A DNA stretch of 64,000 nt from Notospermus geniculatus (Eukaryota > Nemertea > Pilidiophora > Heteronemertea > Lineidae), in contig NMRB01000026.1 in NCBI GenBank assembly GCA_002633025.1, forward strand, positions 163,556-227,555, in the 5' to 3' direction. Positions 12,791 through 24,200 of the stretch are shown piece after piece (the first letter of the stretch is position 1; the number at the start of each line of letters is the position of its first letter). The notes under the pieces were generated by a model, which was given only the letters and a program-made list of their open reading frames with translations, made no database searches and had not been told where the DNA came from. The position numbers and the translations under genes were made by a program.

Positions 12791-13535
12791 ATTCAAATCA
12801 AATCTCTATCTCTACATTCATGTGGTGGCTGGAGGCGCATGGGCCAGCATCAATTCCATCGAATCCCCCCCCCCCGCGCCCCGATCAGGGTTAGGAGGAG
12901 GACCTGTACGTTAAGGGGGTTAAAGAGGCAACGTTGGCCACCAGTAACCAACCTTGACCAGTAACATTCTGAAATTGAAAACGGCATTAAATCATGATGA
13001 AAAACATACTTTTGCAGCAGAGGGGTACTTGTGCCGCCCCCTATCATCCACCTCTGCTACCGTACCAGTTTTACATGAGAGAGCACAAGACAAATAACCA
13101 ACACAAACAACATTATCATATCAAAATTTATTTTTTGTAAAGCTTACAAAATAGTGTCACTTGTCAAAACTGCACTGACTGCATGGACTCAAGCTGACTG
13201 TTGACACTGGGTTACCATGGTTACAGGTGAAATCATTACAGTGTGTCCCAGAAAACTTTGCCATTGACATTTCTGAAGGAAAGTGGCTGAACATCGTAAG
13301 GTTATGGTACCAGTACCATGTCAGCTTCTATGCTTGAACTGGATGTTGTCTCAAAAACTGAACCAACACTGAATTGAAAGCTATACATTAAATAAGGAAA
13401 TATCATCATTAAACAAAGAAATATTGTTTTAAAATCCCCCCTGAAATCTACTAATTTGAAGAGATATGTTCATAAGATATGTTGCCAGCTCATTAGTGAA
13501 AGAGCCCACCATCGTCTCCCATGGAACAGCTAGGC

Positions 13536-14006
13536 CTATAACACAAGGAAATCCCATGAAGATATAACACAAGGAAATCCCATGAAATAGCTACAACACA
13601 AGGAAATCCCATGAAATGCCTATAACACAAGGAAATCTCATGAAACAGCTATAACACAAGGAAATCTCATGAAATAGCTACAACACAAGGAAATCCCATG
13701 AAATGCCTATAACACAAGGAAATCTCATGAAACAGCTATAACACAAGGAAATCCCATGAAACAGCTACCGGTACCGGTACCGGTATAACACAAGGAAATC
13801 CCATGAAACAGTGATAACACAAGGAAATCTCTGATTCGGCCGTGGACTCTTGTACTTTGTATAGGTAGGGGCCTATTATTTCAATAAACCATACCGGTAG
13901 GCCTACATACCGGTACGTACAAGGAAATTCCATGAAACAGCTATAACACAAGGAAATCCCATGAGAGCTGTGACAAGCAAATCTCATGAAACAGCTGTAA
14001 CACAAG
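13536..14006. repeat. Minisatellite with about 31-bp unit (ATAACACAAGGAAATCCCAT)
   Basis: Units of ATAACACAAGGAAATC[C/T]CATGAAA plus CAGCT or TGCCT repeat about a dozen times; a short TACCGG microsatellite (near 13767-13785) and about 90 unrelated bases (13830-13920) interrupt it. The frame open on the minus strand is repeat-derived. Confidence 0.85.
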
Positions 14007-14675
14007 ATGGACATCAATGTTAGCCTCAAGTTCTACAGATGTACGGTACAGTGCACATAATCATACGAGTTGTTTTGACCCAAGACCTACGGACTGTCAA
14101 TTTTGTTGACTGCGGAGCGCATAAAGTTCCCGTTCTGGTGGTGTCTATCTTTCAAATTCATAAAATGTCACATCTCAGTTAGTACACTGGGATAATAAAG
14201 AATAACGATCATTAGATAATAAATAATAAAGATATATCAGCTGATTTTATTGTGAATTGAACATTGTTGATATCGTACAACACAACAGAAAATGGAATGT
14301 TTGAAAGAAAATATCACAAACAGAAAGGAATGTAAACAAATGAAGGAAAAAAAAAGTAAACATTAAGCTGGCAATCCGAGTGCAGTTTCGCCGTTCTTTT
14401 CCACACAATGACATGTCACTGATGTATCTGCATATGTCAACATGTTGGCTTCCAGTCCGTCTCCGTCTCCATCTCACCAGCTTTCGTCGACCTTCAAGTA
14501 CAGCAAGCAGTGATGACAACCTTTGAAACTTGGAGGACAAACTGCTTAAGTAGATGTGTTCATTTGTAACTTGGACTGGTCACATACATGTACTTGGATA
14601 TCGACGTGTTGAACAGACAGCCAATTTCCAGCTCTGCTGTTTCTACAGAAGAGTAAAAAGATCATCAAGCGCACA

Positions 14676-14750
14676 GAAAGTTTACAGTAACGTTTAACAG
14701 AAATTTTACAGTAAAGCTTAACACAAAGTTTACAGTAAAGTTTCAATTAT
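14676..14750. repeat. Short 24-bp tandem repeat (AAAGTTTACAGTAA)
   Basis: AAAGTTTACAGTAACGTTTAA and close variants recur three times. Confidence 0.75.
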
Positions 14751-15414
14751 TTTGTTCCAGCAATGTTATCATGGCAACTCAACACCAATGTGCTAAAAAC
14801 CAAACATACATTTTTTGCCAAGAATTTCGGACATGATCAACTCACTTCAATCTAACCGATCATTCACATCATTAACAACCAGTCCCTAATAAACAAAATT
14901 GCTTTGGGTCATGATCATGGGTATATATTAATATATTATAAAGTGCAAGTTAATGCTAAACACAGCTGGAATATAACCTGGAAATTTACGGTACATGCGG
15001 CCAGTTTTTGATTCCACGTATAATCCTGCCGTGACAAATTCACAACCATGCAAAAAACTCTCTGCGCAAGAACTGGTCATTCCACTCGTAAACACACCCA
15101 CAATCTCCTCTATTCAAATTAGAATAGTAACTGACCAGTAGATGGCAGCACCATCTAATACTACAGAATTAAAGGTCCCGCCCTGTCCCTCTCTCCCAGG
15201 TGACCAGTTCTTGCCCAGACTTACGCTACTAAGGTGGGCTTCACTGTCATAAAGTGATTATAATCAATTAATAATATTGAGATATATTTAATTATTCACT
15301 AACGAAGTAATAATGTTGTCCGATGTAAGCTGGTAGGACAACTGCACGCTGAATCCGAAAGCTGCTGAGAATAGCCTATAATCTGACACTAGTCACTTTG
15401 AAGTTTTGAACAAG

Positions 15415-15480
15415 ATGAACAACGGATGCTTCCCGGACTTGCTCCCCGCAGTGGGCAGCGATGGATTATCCAACATGAAG
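15415..15480 (+). other. Short open segment MNNGCFPDLLPAVGSDGLSN ending at a possible donor (weak)
   Basis: The plus-strand ATG at 15415 is followed by 22 codons and then AAG|GTACCA. The composition looks protein-like, but the donor is poor, there is no acceptor or second exon, and any gene would have to fit before or within the minus-strand PLXDC gene. Confidence 0.15.
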
Positions 15481-16455
15481 GTACCAAACCCTCATCTTAC
15501 CTCATTTTGTATTTCAGCTGGTCTTGGGACTACAGTCCACTCTACCAACTTATATCGGAACAGCCTATACAAAAACTACATGATATGTTAGAGAAAACAT
15601 AAGACAACTAAACTTTAAAATTGCAACAATGATATGATACACATGGAATGCTTGTTGACACTCCACCATCTGAACGTACAGTTCGTTTCAAAATACTTCA
15701 ACGGATTTTTTTAATATGAAAATATTGTCTTTCAAATGATGCACTCGTTAAAATGTTGTTGTCATTAAAGCGGATGGCCCACGGGGTTTGTTGACAGTTG
15801 TTTGTTCACATGTCCTCAAATCAAGTGCCATTTTGAGAAAAAGGTGAAAGAAGGATTTTAGTTTAATGGGAAATGCATTAGACAGCCAAACTTCGGAGGC
15901 GTATTCTGCAAAATCTACCGCTTCAAAATCAATGTGAATAGTACAAGATGTACATTTTTACCGACTGAATTTGAAACTGTCATTAACACCTTGTCCCCAG
16001 GTGCACGTTCGCATATTTGCACAGGTTTTGCCTATGACTGGAGCACGGCTTTGCCTGGAGACTAGGTTCACTCTCTATGGGAGGTACCACCAAAAATCAA
16101 AACCAACCCTGCGAGCCATTCGCTTTAACTGAACACGAAAAGTGCTCTTCTGGAGCTTTCCAATAAATGGTCAAGGGGCGACCACTTGACATTGAGAGAC
16201 AAGTTGAATAACTGAAGAATGAGAGAAGAACTGTCTGTGAATATAGAGTCTCAGACGTTCTTTTAAATCATAAGAAAAGAGAAAGAGCATGGCAAGTTTG
16301 GCTCAGCAGTTATCTCGTCATCTAACCCAACAGTAACCTGTCATCTTCCAGACACAACGACGAAAGTAGGCTAAAGTCCGACCCACGCATACGGCCCTAA
16401 GAGTAAGTTTTCATGAAGTAGCGCTTTCAGCTCTAGTAGTCTGACAGCACCCCCA

Positions 16456-16615
16456 GTCTCTCCAGAAACCTTTCTGGGGACTCAAGGAGCAGCTCACTGA
16501 GTGTTCACTTTGATCCTACGGCCTGGAATACCAAGGGCAACTCATCTGGGAATCGAACCTGTGACCTCTTGGTCTCGAGTCTGACTCTGCACTCCCCATT
16601 TTCCACTCATTTCTT
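16456..16615 (-). mobile_element. tRNA-derived SINE fragment
   Basis: GGGAATCGAACCTGTGACCTC is the reverse complement of a B-box region (GGTTCGATTCCC), and the neighbouring CTCACTGAGTG...GATCCTACGGCC body resembles other tRNA-headed repeats here. Degenerate. Confidence 0.45.
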
Positions 16616-16799
16616 CCTTCATTCTATCACAAGGCACCTGCTGGGTTTGAGCCAAATATTATGCTTTCTCATCATTATGCCGTTGTTACTTCAAATAAGA
16701 ATTATTTATGAACATCGAGGGGAAACATTTTTAAAGATTTGAAAGTGAGACAGTGCATCACTGAATGAAACATACCAGAGCAATCTGAAGTTGAATATA

Positions 16800-16862
16800 C
16801 AAGGTCAAGATTGGGAAAGGTCAAGGTCAAGTTCAAGGTCAAACAATAGATCCATGACCTCT
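16800..16862. repeat. Cluster of AAGGTCA half-sites
   Basis: AAGGTCA occurs five times within about 60 bases, partly as TCAAGGTCA, which matches the extended half-site bound by monomeric nuclear receptors. Similar clusters recur in the window, so a repeat origin is likelier than a dedicated enhancer. Confidence 0.5.
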
Positions 16863-17941
16863 ACCGATCTTGATTTGACATTTAGGAAAGAAGATGATTT
16901 GATAAAGATAGAAGATAAAACAAGGAAAGAGTGCCACATTTATAAAATATTGCAATGGCACAACATGTGACACTATATCCAAATATTATTTACAATACTT
17001 CATCATATATTTGTCAATTATTCATGTGATTTACATACAAAGACATCGGGTGTGCTGGTCAGTTGATGTTAGTCAACTGCACCGAGAAGTCACATACGGG
17101 ACACCTTCCCAAGGACAAAGACTTTGCTCTGATAATCATGAAGTGTCCCTTATAACCTGGACACCAGTTTAATCTGGACCACATTTTTCACATGGTTTTC
17201 TTTTCGAGAGGCTGGTCCCTCCTCAGTGCGTGAATGATGAACAGCAACTGACCAGCAAAACCAGATGATTCTGTTAATGAATAATATAACAGTCAGTGTC
17301 CCCGTCCATAAACACAGGCTTGATTAGGAGACTTGGTTTGGAGAGGAGTTGTTTAGACCTGAAGTTCAACAGTCGAGCTTTACACGTTTGGATCCTTGGG
17401 TATGACACTTTCCTAACCTTCATGACAATAATATCGATCACAGGAGCTGAGAGCCCTGAATTTGAGAGAGCTCCAAGGTAGAGATGATATCAGGTTTACT
17501 AAGTTGTGTGGGAGAAAACCTTGCCCATCACAAAACCTCACCAAACCAAGTCCCAGCTATGGCATCATGGACACATGATATGCTTCGGACATGATATTGA
17601 TAAATTTCTTATATCCCTGGATGTGATAGACCCGACAAACTGTCTCACAGCTGTCGAAATCTTTTTGCGCCGAATGATGTGTTAGCAAAAATGCTTCATA
17701 CTTCAAAATAGCATAATCCTCCCAAGAAAGTTCTTGGTGAGTTGAATGTCAGTCCAATTCCTAGAAAATCCCCCTTGTACCGGTATTTGAAAACAGAACT
17801 GTTTTCAAACTGCAACCAGAAACACAGAAAATGAACCTGTATTTGCCATGTCTATCACTTCCAGTCATTTTCTTGATATCACATTTTATGTAAATCATGC
17901 CACTGTCAGGACAAATGAGAAGTAAACAAAACATCTCGAAG

Positions 17942-17947
17942 TTTATT
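17942..17947 (-). terminator. Candidate polyadenylation signal (AATAAA) for PLXDC
   Basis: TTTATT on the plus strand is AATAAA on the minus strand, about 230 bases after the stop codon. It is the first exact signal I noticed downstream. The hexamer is common by chance, so this is a suggestion only. Confidence 0.3.
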
Positions 17948-18174
17948 GTGGAAATTTCCTCAATTCTGACAGAAGAACAGTTTATGCACAGAAGGCCTCT
18001 CCACATTAAGGTGAATGACCCATGACCAATGGCTCGATGTTAAAGTGCCACAAAACTATCTACCGTCAGAATTGAAGCCACCACAAAATCTTAAGTATCT
18101 AAAGCCTCTCCCCTGTCCTTGCAGCAGAAGATTCCTGAACATATTTTGATCATACATCTGATTTTTTTCTCAGA

Positions 18175-18285
18175 TTATGCGACACTCTCTGAGCCTGAAT
18201 TCTCCACGGACACCTGGTACTTTTCACCTCCCTCTCCACCACGTTTCCAGAATTTCATCTTCATCTTCAGCTGACTTGGACGGTG
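18175..18285 (-). CDS. PLXDC: PLXDC last coding exon: cytoplasmic tail and stop
   Basis: This 111-bp coding part has the acceptor TTCTTTTCCAG and ends at TAA (18177-18175). It encodes HRPSQLKMKMKFWKRGGEGG, then EKYQVSVENSGSESVA. The start matches the family 'RRPSRWPAMKFRRG' region just inside the membrane. The tail is short, as in vertebrates, but ends SESVA, and I see no equivalent of the vertebrate C-terminus. Confidence 0.9.
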   Translation of the reverse strand, partial: HRPSQLKMKMKFWKRGGEGGEKYQVSVENSGSESVA

Positions 18286-21200
18286 CTGGAAAAGAAAGTG
18301 CACAAGTTACATCCATGACATCAAAATCCTTAATATTATGAAACTAAAGGTCAGTCATGTTGAGGTCAAGGTCATCTTCATGTCAAGGTCATTATCACTG
18401 AGAAGGTGAATCATGGAAAATTCTGCAGTCATCACAGTCTGTTCAAACTTTCAAGGTCACGGTCATTCATACTGAATAGGGTCAATGTCATTTGTACTGC
18501 ATAAGGTCAAGGTCATTCTGATGAACTTGCTGAGGTCAAGGACATCCACATAAGTTTCAAGGTCATTTGTGTAGAATCATAGAACTGGACAAGTGAACTT
18601 ATGATGATTACAGTTCATTTTCACTCAAGCAAGTGTTGAGTTTTATTAGGCCTTACCTCCATGAGCCACATGCCTGACCGAGAGGTGGGGTTTTTGTAGG
18701 CATACCAGAACCACCCCACGAATCCGACCACAAGCAAGACGACCACAAATATAGCAATGATGATACCGACAGTCAGCCCANTTCAGCTGACTTGGACGGT
18801 GCTGGAAAAGAAAGTGTACAAGTGACATCCATGACATCAAAATCCTTAATATTATGAAACTAAAGGTCAGTCATGTTGAGGTCAAGGTCATCTTCATGTC
18901 AAGGTCATTATCACTGAGAAGGTGAATCATGGAAAATTCTGCAGTCATCACAGTCTGTTCAAACTTCCAAGGTCACGGTCATTCATACTGAATAGGGTCA
19001 ATGTCATTTGTACTGCATAAGGTCAAGGTTATTCTGATGAACTTGCTGAGGTCAAGGACATCCACATAAGTTTCAAGGTCATTTGTGTAGAATCATAGAA
19101 CTGGACAAGTGAACTTATGATGATTACAGTTCATTTTCATCAAGCAAGTGTTGAGTTTTATTAGGCCTTACCTCCATGAGCCACATGCCTGACCGAGAGG
19201 TGGGGTTTTTGTAGGCATACCAGAACCACCCCACGAATCCGACCACAAGCAAGACGACCACAAATATAGCAATGATGATACCGACAGTCAGCCCAGCACC
19301 TTTGTTCCCTGCCTTGTCAGGGCAGTTTGAAGGGTTATCCTGGAATGAGTTGAATAACGAATGTAGAAGATACAACTGCAAATTGGAATGATGAATTAAC
19401 CATTTCACTACCTACGGCAATTTTATCAAAATGTAGAGGAAAATGTAGATTAAAATACGCAAGATCTGGCACAGGAACCTGTCACTAAAGTTTAGAAAGC
19501 ACTCGGTGAGAGCCTTATAATGAATACTGTTTTATCGGGTTTCGATATGTTTCAGTTTTTTTTGTACAAATTTTGAAATTAACAGAATGTACCTCGGCAG
19601 TGTAAGGGTTACAGTAAATGTTTCCATGTTTAATGTATCGCACAGGTCATCCAGTAGGTGGCAGCACAAGTTTGCTTACAGTGATAGGTGCCGCCACCTA
19701 GAAAATCGGAATGTCCACAGAAAACTAAATCAACATCATGCAAATGCTTACAGGTGTAACTCAATGTAAAACACTGGTTGTAAAACATTGCAAATGAAAT
19801 CGAATTTCAATTGTTAAACATAAGTTCAAACGAATGAAATCACAATTCACATGCATTTTACGAAACATGCTGTTAAATATAAGGTTAAAAAACATCTTTA
19901 AGAATTTCAACATGAAACGGTCCCTCGATCAGGGATTAAGTCTTCTTAGACTGGGAACCAGTCCCACGGCAGCAAGCAATAGGAGCAGTCAGCCACGCTT
20001 ATTGCCAAAAGACGGCAGCAAAGTTCTAGCGGACCAACACAATATAAAATTTTCTTGATTGGTGCTCAATCAACAGTGAATGGGTCCGCTGGGCATTGAA
20101 TTGGGCCGTAGTAACTCCTACTGGCCAACTGACTGACAACTCCTATTGGTTCTTGTTAGTTTTCATAATGAAGAGTTAGCACTCTACCGCAAGATTCTAT
20201 CCTGAAGATATATAATATGATAATGAATTACAGTATATCGGAGTTCGTCTGGCAGCCATACTTTGAATGCATACGTACCAGGCAAGCCATGTGAAGGTAA
20301 TAATGAGGATCCTAGCCCACTGTCTCAATAGGTGTCACTACTGAAATGAATTAGTGACATCCCAGACCTGATCAATTTCCTACACAAAAAGTGTCCATTG
20401 TATAGGATCTGGTGTGCTGCCCTCTGTTGTAGCTAGGATCCCCATTACACTGATCTAGTCTAGAAGCAATGAGGCTTAGTACAAGACACTGCACAATGCT
20501 CTGCGTGAAATGCGTTGGGAGCTATCGGTACCCTCATTCTGGAAGACACCCAAAGAATTTTGACCTTGGAATGTGGACCAGAAGAGAAATTCAAGTTGAA
20601 AGTAGAGAAAATTTCACTTCATAGTTGGATGAATTAAAGCCCCACTGTATTTGAAAAGCACAAATCATCGCCACGATTCTCGACGTCAGTGCACGACGTC
20701 AGCATATAGTGTAAAATGTACTACGCTCCATCTAAATACATTAGAGCTCTGCCTGTCGTTTTTTCTAATCTGTGCTGAAAACTAGGCCTCGATTCTCTGC
20801 AGTTGATATGGAGGCAAGCATTTTGGGCACCTAAGGAGGCCATGAGACCTCTATGTGCACTCTCCTAACATTTTGAAAATATCGTAAAATTCAATACAGT
20901 GGGGCTTTAAAATACATCGTGAGCTTTCATTAAAGATTGAGAATTAGAGGAGTTGAACCGACTGATCAGCGCATCAACTACTTTCACTCGGTATTTACAT
21001 TTTGTTATTTACAGACTGATTAGTGCAGGGGTGTGTTCACAACAGGGCAATAGCTGTCAGGTGCGTGAATATGTTCAGAGGGAAACACAAACTTCTCCAA
21101 ATGAAGACCTAGAAATAGGTCAACAACATTTGGAGAATGGAACAAACTTGTCCGGTAGAACAGAGCTGGAGGCCTAAACAAAGAGAGAATCCAATTTGAT

Positions 21201-24200
21201 ATAATCTAAATATCAGATAAAACAGATCAATGGTCTTTTTGAGACAATTCTCTGGAGAATATACGGTACACACGGTGGCAATTTTTGTTCACTGATGGGC
21301 CTAGAACATCCACCGTGACCTTGACCTTGACCGCAAAGATCCCCAGAAGAATTAGAAATCCAAACAAATCTTTGAGGAGCCAGATGTAAACAAGACATGC
21401 ATGATTAATAAGATTAACTAATCCTTAAATTAACATAACTCCAAATATCAAAATATCATTCACTTAATTTCAAATATACTTAGCACAATTTCAAATATTA
21501 AAATACACTTCAGCACCTATTTCAAATATCAAAATATCGTAACATAATCTCAAATATCAAAATACCATTCCCTTAATACCAAATATCAAAATATACTTAG
21601 CACAATTTCAAATATCAAAATATACCCCAGCATATATTTCAAATATCAAAATATTTTAACATAATCTCCAATATCAAAAATATCATTTAGAAAATTTCAA
21701 AATATCATCCACAGACTGAATTACAAAGAAGGCTTCATGTCAAATAGAAGAAATGGAATACAACTCAGTGGAATGAATAGGATTGAAAAGTTTCTGAGAG
21801 TGTGAAACTTGATTTGGGGTCAAAAGGGCACAAAGTGAATTGTGTACAGTGGTGTTATGTACAGTGTGCAGGGACACAGTGAGCTCCTTTGACGTTCTCC
21901 TGCCAGAATGTTGAGCACACTGAAACGTGGAGACAGGGTTGTGTTTGTTTACAGAAGTACTCCATAAACAGGTGTCTAGTACAATATTCCCTGCTTCAGC
22001 AGTCACTGTGTAGAGGGTGAAGCAGTTACAGAAGCACTGGCTTTGTAAGGACGTCTGGAATGGAATAATCCAGCACCCAGGAGCCAGTAAATGTCACCCA
22101 GGGTCAGCGCCAATGAATTACCCTGCAAGACCTTTGATGACTGACAGTCTTCATGGCCTTAGGACGCTTTCCAGGTGTTGAAGGCTTATAAAAGTTATAA
22201 AGTGCAAAATAAGACAAGATGACAGCAGAGACACCCCATTGTATTAAGATAACACCCCATCCACCATTCACAAAGAAACACAACGTGACGGATAATCACG
22301 TCTTTGAAAATCATAAGTAATCTGCATACACGGATATATCCGACATAGCATCCCAACATAAAGCAGTCTTTTGTAAGTATGTGAAACACAATCAAGGAGG
22401 TTAATTCTACAACAAAGGGTGTGAAAAATGAAGTGAGGGGGGAGAAGTTAAAGATGGGTGTGACGATCGCATCTCAGTGTCTACCTTGGTACATTTTGTC
22501 TTTCCCAGCGGAGGTTTTGCTGATGTCGTTGGTCTTCCTTGTTGATGCTTAGGCAGTTTTGCACATTGTGTACCATTGGTCTGATAAACAAAATAACATC
22601 TTTAGACATGGTGTCACGTCGTTGCGTAACAAGAGGCCTATGGACCTGTCACTCAGCTGAAATACCTATGCCTTGATTAGGACTCACAAGGAAAACTGGA
22701 TTGGAAAAACTTAGATTAGTTTGTAATTGGATAGTGTTCTAAAAGATATGGGAAGAACTGTTTCAAAAACAAATCTGGAAGGTCAAAATGAGTCAGTATA
22801 AGAAGAGGGGTTGTAGGTGACTGCAACAGACAAGATTATCGTAACACAAGTCATTCCTAACAGGAGAAAACCAGGAAAAACAGAAAATTACATGACGAGA
22901 ATCCCTGTCAAAACCTCGTTATGAACTGACCAATCAACCCTGATCAAACTAGACAGACAGACAACCCCAGAACACCGAGGGTTCACAGATTAGACAGACA
23001 GACAACCCAGAAGACCAACGGTTCACAAACCAGACAGATGGACAGACAATCCAAGAACACCGACGCTTCACATTATGAGGACCAACAATTCCTAGGCCTC
23101 TTCTGAGGCACAATGAGAATGGAACAGAGGAATTAGGCCAGAGAGCTGGACATTCAAAACACTGCAACCCAGACAAGCCTAGACCCAGGAATCGCCAGGA
23201 AGGACAACTGCGTGTAGGTGGCGTTACATGACACACCAATCACCAGGTATAATAGCTGTGTAAAAGTGGCGTTACATGACTGAAAATGACCAGGTACAGA
23301 AGCTGTGGAAGGTGGCGTGACCCACACAAATCACCAGGTACGAAAGCTGTGCATAGGTGGCATTACAAGAGCAGTATTTGTGCCACATGGGCAAGAAGTA
23401 TAACTGGGCACATATAGAGCATCACTGAGCTGTGTCAGTCTAATATGCACACTTGTTTCTTGCAAGAAGTCTATCACTAGGCTCACCACGGCCTAGACAT
23501 GATATCTAATGTATGGAATACTGTGATAAGCAACAAGAAAGCAAGTTAAGCATGATGCTGGTGGTAAAAAGCTGATCTTGAAGCTGCTCAAACTGTGAAC
23601 AATTTTTGAATCAAAATTGTGTATCTTCGCACAACATGTACCAAGAAATGGTGAAAAAATGATGGGTTAGCGTATGACCTGTGCAAATTTACAGGTGAAA
23701 AGCAGTCACTAACAGGCTACCAAGTGAAAGACAGCCACTAGCAGCTCTCCAGGTGAAGAGCAGTCACCAGCAGCTCTCCAGGTGAAGAGCAGTCACTAGC
23801 AGCTCTCCAGGTAAAAAGCGATCACTAAAGGCCTTCTTGCACAAAGAAAAAAATTACATGGTTGCGGCAACGTTCTTTGTCGGAAATCCGTTGTTTAGGT
23901 CGGATTGGTTTCTTAGAAGTCCGCAGGACGATCTCTGTCTTAGGAGTTGGCACTGGTTTTGGAACCTTGGTGGTTCGGGGACGGTGAGTTTCATGGTGTG
24001 GTTTCTTCGTGGTTGGTTTTTTGTGGTTCGGACAAGAACTGCTGTCATTCTGAAAATTCGTCACAGGAGACTACATGTAACTTCTCGGGACGCAGATCTA
24101 ACAGGATTTTTGAAATAGCAACACTTGCTTGCAGCCTTTTTGGTATACAGACCAAACACCAAATAAAACCTCGTGCTAGTTTCACCAATGATGAAGTTGC

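Larger units (their letters stand above)
10570..18174. other. Mostly non-coding stretch left of PLXDC
   Basis: Includes the 3' flank of PLXDC, the 32-bp array at 13536-14006, the 24-bp array at 14676-14750, a SINE fragment near 16456-16615 and an AAGGTCA cluster at 16800-16860. Nothing else recognised; two weak open segments are listed separately. Confidence 0.4.

Noticed and set aside
18646-18840. A second transmembrane protein encoded by the truncated exon copy
   Set aside because: The block is a near-identical copy ending at an N; best explained by assembly overlap.
23690-23825. CRISPR-like array of 29-bp repeats; also 41765-42063
   Set aside because: Units are directly adjacent without unique spacers, in a eukaryotic intron or repeat-rich region; ordinary minisatellites.
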